From the NCBI RefSeq assembly GCF_007829335.1, contig NZ_VIWO01000012.1:62001-126000 (forward strand): 64,000 nucleotides of DNA, read 5' to 3'. Below are positions 58,730-64,000 of this stretch, one piece after another. A program made the translations under genes and the position numbers. Position 1 is the first letter of the stretch, and every line of letters starts with the position of its first letter. The notes beneath the pieces are model-generated. The model saw only the letters and a list, made by a program, of their open reading frames with translations, did not search any database and was not told the origin of the DNA. The DNA comes from Chitinophaga polysaccharea. GTDB lineage: Bacteria > Bacteroidota > Bacteroidia > Chitinophagales > Chitinophagaceae.

Positions 58730-59824
58730 ATGACAAGATTAACTATGAATATCAGTCAGCAAATACTATTTCTGGTCGGTACACTAGGTGCTGTAAATGG
58801 GCTAATGGTGAGTATTTATCTTTTTCTGAGTAAGAAAATGAAGTCGCCTGCAGCCTTGTTTCTCGCGATTTTCCTGTTGGCCATCAGCATCCGTGTCGGA
58901 AAATCTGCCTTCCTGTATTTTAATCCTAAACTGGCAAAGATATATCTACAGATTGGGCTTTCGGCCTGCTGGCTGATTGGGCCATCACTCTTTTATTTCT
59001 ATAAATCAGCTTTAGGAGGCGTTAAGACCATCCCCGTTTCCTGGAAGTGGATCTATGGTATACTCGTGGGCACTATCCTACTGGCAGGTGTAATATGGCC
59101 TTATAGTTTATACGCTTTCGCATGGAGAACGCTCATTGCACCACTCATTTACCTGGAATGGTGTATTTACCTGCTAGCTACCGGCGTTCTTCTAAAAACG
59201 GTATGGCGCAAAGCCTTCTCCGCCGACGCTCAGCTACAGCCTGCAGAGAAATTCTGGTTATTGCTATTCGTGAGTAACTGCATCATTCATCTGGCATACC
59301 TGCTGTCTTATGCCGCCGTGATACATGGTATGTATATTGTTGGCGCCGTATCATTTTCCTTCTTCCTGTACCTGACCTTTTTCTTCCTGTATAACTCCAA
59401 TCTCCAAAGCATATACCTGGATGCTCCCATAGGAACAGGTGAAAAGTCAGCCAAAAGAAAGATTCCGTTACCGGATGCCAGCAACTGGATAGATAAGCTT
59501 GAAAGAGTTATCCATGAAGAACAACTTTACAAAGACCCTCAGCTTAAACTGAGCGACCTGGCTAAGAAGATCCAGATTTCCAGCCACCAGCTTTCACAAT
59601 TGCTCAACGACAATCTCGGAAAAAGTTTTTCTACCTACATTAATGAATACAGGATCAGGGAAGCTTGTCAGCTGATTACTACCGACGACCGGCTCACCCT
59701 GGAAGCCATTGGCTACGAGGTAGGTTTTAATTCCAAGTCTACTTTTTATACTGCTTTTAAAAAGATAAAAGACACGACACCAGCCCTATACAAAGAAAAT
59801 CTAAAAATTCGCAACAACATATAA
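58730..59824 (+). CDS. Membrane-anchored AraC-type regulator
   Basis: 364 residues (ATG 58745 is an alternative start). About seven hydrophobic segments cover residues 5-225, starting QILFLVGTLGAVNGLMVSIYLF. A cytosolic linker and an AraC DNA-binding domain (about 260-360) follow, with LKLSDLAKKIQISSHQLSQLLNDNLGKSFSTYINEYRI and the second HTH DRLTLEAIGYEVGFNSKSTFYTAFKK. Such 7TM-AraC proteins are frequent in Bacteroidota and couple an extracytoplasmic signal to transcription. The gene precedes an outer-membrane protein gene, with phased direct repeats between them, suggesting it controls that gene. Confidence 0.9.
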   Translation: MTRLTMNISQQILFLVGTLGAVNGLMVSIYLFLSKKMKSPAALFLAIFLLAISIRVGKSAFLYFNPKLAKIYLQIGLSACWLIGPSLFYFYKSALGGVKTIPVSWKWIYGILVGTILLAGVIWPYSLYAFAWRTLIAPLIYLEWCIYLLATGVLLKTVWRKAFSADAQLQPAEKFWLLLFVSNCIIHLAYLLSYAAVIHGMYIVGAVSFSFFLYLTFFFLYNSNLQSIYLDAPIGTGEKSAKRKIPLPDASNWIDKLERVIHEEQLYKDPQLKLSDLAKKIQISSHQLSQLLNDNLGKSFSTYINEYRIREACQLITTDDRLTLEAIGYEVGFNSKSTFYTAFKKIKDTTPALYKENLKIRNNI

Positions 59825-59852
59825 ATCAACAGTTTACCATTTTAAAAGATAT

Positions 59853-59892
59853 GGATTTATAAATCCGGACAACCGGTTTTAAAAATCCGGAC
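59853..59892. promoter_or_regulatory. Direct repeats and palindrome upstream of the OMP gene
   Basis: AAATCCGGAC occurs at 59861-59870 and 59883-59892, exactly 22 bp apart (two helical turns). The first overlaps the 14-bp palindrome GGATTTATAAATCC (59853-59866), and AACCGGTT lies between. The block ends right at the promoter, as expected for an AraC-type activator site. Confidence 0.6.
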
Positions 59893-59893
59893 C

Positions 59894-59921
59894 TTGCTCC
59901 TACCCGGCTATTTTAGGTTTG
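59894..59921 (+). promoter_or_regulatory. Promoter of the OMP gene
   Basis: TAGGTTTG (59914-59921) matches TAnnTTTG exactly. TTG (59894-59896) 17 nt upstream is a weak -33 box, consistent with activator dependence. Start codon at 59939. Confidence 0.55.
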
Positions 59922-59938
59922 CAGGAAAGCCTTTACGC

Positions 59939-62332
59939 ATGCCGGATACCATAAAAAAATCCCTGATGATTACCTGCGGGATTCTGTTAAGTTTGTCAGC
60001 CCAATCCCAAACATTGGTGACGGGAAAGATAATGACTACACATGATCAACCTATCGGTTATGTTAGCCTAAGTCTACTCACTCATCCCGATTCCACTATT
60101 GTTACCCAACAGCTAACAGATTCGACGGGCACTTTTACTTTCAACCATATCCGCAACGGCCGGTACTGGTTACGATGCCTGGCCATGGGCCATGAAATAA
60201 TATACCGGGAAATTTCAGTTGCCAACAATACCCCGGTGCATACCGGCAATATTACCATGATGCCGGTCAGTAGCCTGCTGGGCGAAATTGTGGTAAGCGG
60301 CAGCCAATCACCCATGCAACGGGTGAACGGCAAACTGGTACTTAACATATCCGGCAACCGGCTTTTTAAAGCAGACGCCAATGTATTATCCATCTTAAAG
60401 AAAGTACCCGGCCTGGAAGTTGATGGAGAAGGGGTCATCCAATTATCAAGTCGGGTAACCCCAGCCATTTTCATCAATGGAAAACCCACTACTATGAACG
60501 CTGCTGAGCTGCAACACTACCTATCCAGCCTCTCCCCCGACATGATATCCTCCATTGAAGTAGATGCCACTCCTTCCGCCAGGTATGATGCTGAACATAA
60601 AGCCATCATCAACATTCAACTCAAACAAGATATCAACAGGGGCTGGAACGGTAGTATCAGCAGCAGTGTACAACAAAATGCCTATACACAGGCCAATAAC
60701 AACCTGCTATTGCAATACAACACATCCAGGATAACCTTTACAGCGAGGTTAGGCTATATCAATGGAAATACGCACCGGCGATACCAGGCTTTGCAACACC
60801 TGGCCAGTACAGATGTGCTGACAACCCATACCCATACCGTTACCAGGTATAACGATGTCAGTTACCAGCTGGGCGCCGCCTACCATTTCCGAAAAAATCA
60901 GCAACTGGAAATAACCGGGCGGGCGTACCAGGCTAACCAGGGACTCAACTCCGTTAATACGCTGCTTAGTACCGATGCCGCCGGGAAAAAGGTGGTATTT
61001 AGCAACTATACCAGTAACAACGCCGCTCCCAAACGTACCAACTACGCGGCAGACATTTACTATACCGGGCAGGCAGGCAATAATAGCTGGCAAGTATTGA
61101 CTACCCTGGCCCAGCTAAAAAACTACAATGCAGAAGAGATACAAACCTATGATGCGCTTAGCTCGCAGTTAGAGCACTATTGGAAAACAAACCTGTACAA
61201 CGATATTCTTATCCGTAGCATTCAGGCAGATTTTACGCACCGGGCAGGTAGTGCAAAGCTCAATGCAGGCGGCAAATTTGCCTATACCACTACGCAGAAT
61301 AACATTCGCTATGATACCATGAACACGATCAATCAATTTGAATGGGACAGCAGCAGAAGTAATAACTTCCTGTATCGCGAATACATCAGCGCCGGCTACC
61401 TATCGTATGAGGGAAAGTTCCGTAAATTCAGTTATTCATTCGGCCTGCGGGCGGAGTACACCCACAGCGTTGCCAACAGTATGACCTCCTCGCAAATTAC
61501 CACCCGGAACTACCTCACCTGGCTACCCAGTGCTTCCATCACCTTTACGGTTGATGAACAGCAACAATACCAACTCTCTTTTATCAGCAAAATGACGCGA
61601 CCCAACTTTGCTCAATTAAATCCCTTCCGGTTTTATAACAGTCCGCTGAACTACTGGATTGGCAATCCATACCTGCTGGCATCTACCACGCGCACGTTTA
61701 ACCTCTCCTATAGCAACGGGGCATTTAATATTTCCGCGAATATCGGAAGGGAATTATTACCCATGGCCCGTTACCCGGAATACAATCCTGTTACCAATGT
61801 GCTGGAATACCTGGGTACGAACTTACCTTACAGCGATTTCGCCGATATCGAAGCCGGCTTTCCCATCAAGGTTAATCAATGGTGGCGTATGAACTACAAC
61901 CTGGGCGGACATTATCGAAAAGAACTTAACCCATATCACCAGGTAACTTATGCGATTCCTATACTGGATTATACGATCAACAGCAGCCAGGTATTCTCCC
62001 TCCCTTATCGCTTCACCCTGGATATTTACTACTATTACAAATCTGTTAGTGGAAATAGCTTATACATTTCCAGGCCTATGTCAAATTTTGATATAGGTTT
62101 ACAGCGCACCTGGTTGAAAGGAAAGTTGAACACCAAATTCAGCGTCTACGACCTTTTCGATACCTATCGGGTGCGATTTATCTTCCGTGAAAAAAGCATT
62201 ATCGACAATCAACTCTCTCATTGGTTTGGTACAAGACGGGCGGTGTTTACCCTCAGTTATCAACTTGGTAAAGCAACAGGTAAATCGCCTAAAAACACTA
62301 AAAATGAAGAAGAAGGGCGCGCCAACATGTGA
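59939..62332 (+). CDS. TonB-receptor-like outer-membrane beta-barrel protein
   Basis: 797 residues from ATG 59939. Signal peptide MPDTIKKSLMITCGILLSLSAQ; CarboxypepD_reg-like domain about 26-105 (LVTGKIMTTHDQPIGYVSLS, GTFTFNHIRNGRYWLR); plug-like region with LGEIVVSG, VLSILKKVPGLEVDGEGVIQ and NGKPTT (about 110-210). The OMP_b-brl_3-type barrel follows, with DMISSIEVDATPSARYDAEHKAIINIQLK. It is shorter than SusC and lacks a SusD partner. Adjacent to a membrane AraC regulator and probably under its control. Ligand unknown. Confidence 0.9.
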   Translation: MPDTIKKSLMITCGILLSLSAQSQTLVTGKIMTTHDQPIGYVSLSLLTHPDSTIVTQQLTDSTGTFTFNHIRNGRYWLRCLAMGHEIIYREISVANNTPVHTGNITMMPVSSLLGEIVVSGSQSPMQRVNGKLVLNISGNRLFKADANVLSILKKVPGLEVDGEGVIQLSSRVTPAIFINGKPTTMNAAELQHYLSSLSPDMISSIEVDATPSARYDAEHKAIINIQLKQDINRGWNGSISSSVQQNAYTQANNNLLLQYNTSRITFTARLGYINGNTHRRYQALQHLASTDVLTTHTHTVTRYNDVSYQLGAAYHFRKNQQLEITGRAYQANQGLNSVNTLLSTDAAGKKVVFSNYTSNNAAPKRTNYAADIYYTGQAGNNSWQVLTTLAQLKNYNAEEIQTYDALSSQLEHYWKTNLYNDILIRSIQADFTHRAGSAKLNAGGKFAYTTTQNNIRYDTMNTINQFEWDSSRSNNFLYREYISAGYLSYEGKFRKFSYSFGLRAEYTHSVANSMTSSQITTRNYLTWLPSASITFTVDEQQQYQLSFISKMTRPNFAQLNPFRFYNSPLNYWIGNPYLLASTTRTFNLSYSNGAFNISANIGRELLPMARYPEYNPVTNVLEYLGTNLPYSDFADIEAGFPIKVNQWWRMNYNLGGHYRKELNPYHQVTYAIPILDYTINSSQVFSLPYRFTLDIYYYYKSVSGNSLYISRPMSNFDIGLQRTWLKGKLNTKFSVYDLFDTYRVRFIFREKSIIDNQLSHWFGTRRAVFTLSYQLGKATGKSPKNTKNEEEGRANM

Positions 62333-62430
62333 TGCATGGCTCATCTCAAAAAAACGCAGCACACATTTTTTTCTAAAGGCTAGAAAAGTTTAACTTTTTT
62401 ATTATTTTTGTTGCAGCGCACTAATATCTG

Positions 62431-62518
62431 TGCAACGTTGAAAAAAGAAAACCGAGCGAGCGATCAATATTTATTTTATCTGCATACTTTTTTTGCTATA
62501 ATGAGAAACAACGTTGCA
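62431..62518. promoter_or_regulatory. Two inverted TGCAACGTTG elements
   Basis: TGCAACGTTG at 62431-62440 on the plus strand and its complement CAACGTTGCA at 62509-62518, each holding the palindrome CAACGTTG. Spacing is 76-78 bp. Shape is LacI-type operator-like; too far (about 670 bp) from the SusC start to assign with confidence. Confidence 0.4.
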
Positions 62519-62654
62519 ACGAACTAAAACCAAAATGTAGAATTAAAAAACGATAGATTTTACTTAACAACAAACATCTGAACTGATAGCCCAAACCTAT
62601 ACCTGATAGGCCTGTGCATCATTTATGTATCAAACAAAAATAGAGACTGTTAAC

Positions 62655-62675
62655 TATAAAGCCCTTCGCTTTATA
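62655..62675 (+). terminator. 8-bp hairpin in SusC upstream region
   Basis: TATAAAGC (62655-62662) and GCTTTATA (62668-62675) with a CCTTC loop; TATTTTTG follows after 6 nt. Possible late terminator for the OMP gene. Confidence 0.4.
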
Positions 62676-62803
62676 CTGGTATATTTTTGTGTTTTAAGAT
62701 GGAAATTTAAAGATCAAAATCTGAATTAAAGGCGGTAAAAGCAACAACTTTTTCGCCGGGTATTTTGCTATGTATGAACACTTAAAATCTGTATTCAAAC
62801 TGG

Positions 62804-62843
62804 TGGCCATATAGGTATGCAGCCTATGGCAGGAAGTTTTTTA
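62804..62843 (+). terminator. Terminator-like hairpin upstream of second SusC
   Basis: GCCA/TGGC and TAGG/CCTA stems (62806-62830) with a 2-nt bulge, followed by AGGAAGTTTTTTAT. May end a transcript from the 62400-62800 stretch. Confidence 0.45.
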
Positions 62844-63129
62844 TGTACTGAAATTTTCAATCCGGCATCCGGCATAGCTGCTGTAAGCGCGTAAATCCTT
62901 ACAGACAGGGAATTGTATGCCTCCTGGTCAAATACGGAAGTTTGTACTCAACGCCATAAAGAACCACTTCTTTTATGGTGATGGAATTTCTATGACCATT
63001 AAAGTATGGATTCCTTACCAAAACTATACACGAAAAAACACTGCATATAGTTAAGGGGCTTGCCATGCCCGGTAAATAAGATCACTATCAACATGACATG
63101 CAGAGGGCTACGGTCCTCACGGCTAACTA

Positions 63130-63158
63130 TTGCCTGCATATGGCGACAATTATCTTTT
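63130..63158 (+). promoter_or_regulatory. Possible promoter of second SusC gene
   Basis: TTG (63130-63132), 18 nt, TATCTTTT (63151-63158), one base off TAnnTTTG. ATG follows at 63186. Confidence 0.4.
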
Positions 63159-63185
63159 TATCTCTAAAATCTAAATCTGAACTTC

Positions 63186-64000
63186 ATGGGAAAAAGATCA
63201 CTTATTTTTTTCTTTCTGAGCCTCCTGCCAACACTGCTTGTTGCGCAGGAAAAAAAAATCAGCGGCAAAGTAACCAACACCGTTGATGGAAGCGGCATAC
63301 CGGGTATTTCTGTCATCATCCAGGGCACTTCTTCCGGTACACAAACAGATGCGCAGGGTAATTATACAATCCAGGTACCGCCGGGAAAAGTATTAATATT
63401 CCGCGCTGTCGGATTCAACTCCAAAACCGCAACAGTAGGCAATGGCAGTGTCATCAACGTATCGTTGAACACACGGCCCGATGATCTGAGCGAAGTAATT
63501 GTAGTTGCCTACGGCCTGTCTAAGAAAGAAGCCCTCACCGGATCGGTAGCGGCTATCAAAACAAAAGATATCGAGAAACGTCCCGTATCAAACGCCATCA
63601 GCGTACTGGAAGGAGCTGCCGGTATCCAGGTAAACAATACCACGGGTACTCCGGGTGCCACGCCAAGCGTACGTATCCGCGGCTTTACCTCTGTGAATGG
63701 TGATAACTCGCCGCTGTATGTTATCGACGGCGTACCCTTTGCGGGCAATGTTACCGATATCAATCCCGCAGATATTGAATCTGTATCTGTGCTGAAAGAT
63801 GCCGCCGCCGGCGCATTGTATGGTAACAAAGCATCCAACGGGGTGATCATCATGACCACCAAAAGAGCCGCCAAAGGTAACAGCAGTGTGAACTTCATCA
63901 TGAACCAGGGCGTATATACCCGTGGTATCAAAGAATATGAAGTACTGAACGCCAATGAATTTATGGAAACAATGTGGAAAGGATACCGTAACAACCTGTT
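63186..64000 (+). CDS. SusC/RagA outer-membrane receptor (partial, C-terminus off window)
   Basis: About 271 codons are visible and the frame is open at the right edge. ATG 63186 starts signal peptide MGKRSLIFFFLSLLPTLLVA. CarboxypepD_reg-like domain about 24-100 (KISGKVTNTVDGSGIPGISV, TDAQGNYTIQVPPGK). The SusC hallmark reads LSEVIVVAYGLSKKEALTG (about 101-119), where most have EVVVTGYG. Plug motifs are VLEGAAGIQV, RIRGFTSVNGDNSPLYVID, GVPFAGNV and VLKDAAAGALYGNKASNGVI. A SusD partner would be expected downstream, outside the window. It shares only family-level similarity with the SusC at 37652. Confidence 0.95.
   Translation, partial: MGKRSLIFFFLSLLPTLLVAQEKKISGKVTNTVDGSGIPGISVIIQGTSSGTQTDAQGNYTIQVPPGKVLIFRAVGFNSKTATVGNGSVINVSLNTRPDDLSEVIVVAYGLSKKEALTGSVAAIKTKDIEKRPVSNAISVLEGAAGIQVNNTTGTPGATPSVRIRGFTSVNGDNSPLYVIDGVPFAGNVTDINPADIESVSVLKDAAAGALYGNKASNGVIIMTTKRAAKGNSSVNFIMNQGVYTRGIKEYEVLNANEFMETMWKGYRNNL

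Larger units (their letters stand above)
62333..63185. other. Upstream region of the second SusC gene
   Basis: 853 nt without a supported ORF. It has the CAACGTTG palindromes (62431-62518), hairpins at 62655-62675 and 62804-62843, and a hairpin CCATAAA/TTTATGG (62954-62978). The last 60 nt hold a possible promoter. A/T-rich overall. Confidence 0.5.

Overview
The window looks like a chromosomal segment of a glycan-degrading Bacteroidota, most likely Chitinophaga or a close relative. This rests on gene content: two SusC-type receptors, a SusD lipoprotein, exported GH29, GH20 and GH105 enzymes, DUF5916 and OMP-type beta-barrels, and a TonB with the Bacteroidota N-terminus. It also rests on promoters of the TTTG-N19..21-TAnnTTTG type and the near absence of Shine-Dalgarno sequences. 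The genus is an inference. No tRNA, rRNA, IS element, phage gene or CRISPR-Cas locus was seen.

Layout. 1-5022 (minus): an operon of two GH29 alpha-L-fucosidases around a clan GH-D-like hydrolase. 5023-5675: an intergenic stretch with four successive terminator-like hairpins. 5676-6729: TetR regulator and UspA. 6991-10336: an MprF-type aminoacyl-lipid synthase/flippase with a VirJ/AcvB-type exported hydrolase. 10347-15721: LytTR regulator, small HTH protein, thioredoxin-fold protein without CxxC, DUF5916 barrel. 15883-20321: GH20 hexosaminidase and a glutamate-synthase-like FMN protein. 20398-27676 (minus): central carbon genes gnd-zwf-pgl with an amidohydrolase, then ppc. 27946-31657: TonB, YitT membrane protein, and a cold-shock-domain/two-RRM RNA-binding cluster. 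31981-36124: acyltransferase-like membrane protein, atypical SDR, lipoprotein, GH105. 36202-40834 (minus): a SusC/SusD pair. 41111-46319: amidase, acyltransferase plus desaturase, DJ-1/PfpI protein, aldo-keto reductase. 46320-48048: a 1.7 kb gene-poor region with a hairpin array and a tandem repeat. 48049-57445: ADP-ribosylglycohydrolase, several exported proteins of unknown function, a TPM protein, a VOC protein, TPR protein and an orphan YhdJ-like DNA methyltransferase. 57581-64000: aldo-keto reductase, membrane-anchored AraC regulator with an outer-membrane barrel gene downstream, and the start of a second SusC.

The most unusual part is 46451-47089. It holds seven short hairpins with a recurrent CTGGAAAAA-type loop and compensatory changes in their stems. 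Four exact 24-bp tandem repeats follow at 47427-47522. Hairpins with related loops also sit at 28917 and, in inverse orientation, at 5490. This suggests a dispersed structured element. Other points of interest are an operator-like motif shared between the SusC promoter (40971) and the yitT upstream region (29606), a 22-bp-phased direct repeat in front of the OMP gene at 59939, and a series of perfect 24-27-bp stems at gene ends.

All calls come from reading the sequence and supplied translations. No database search, alignment or folding program was run.
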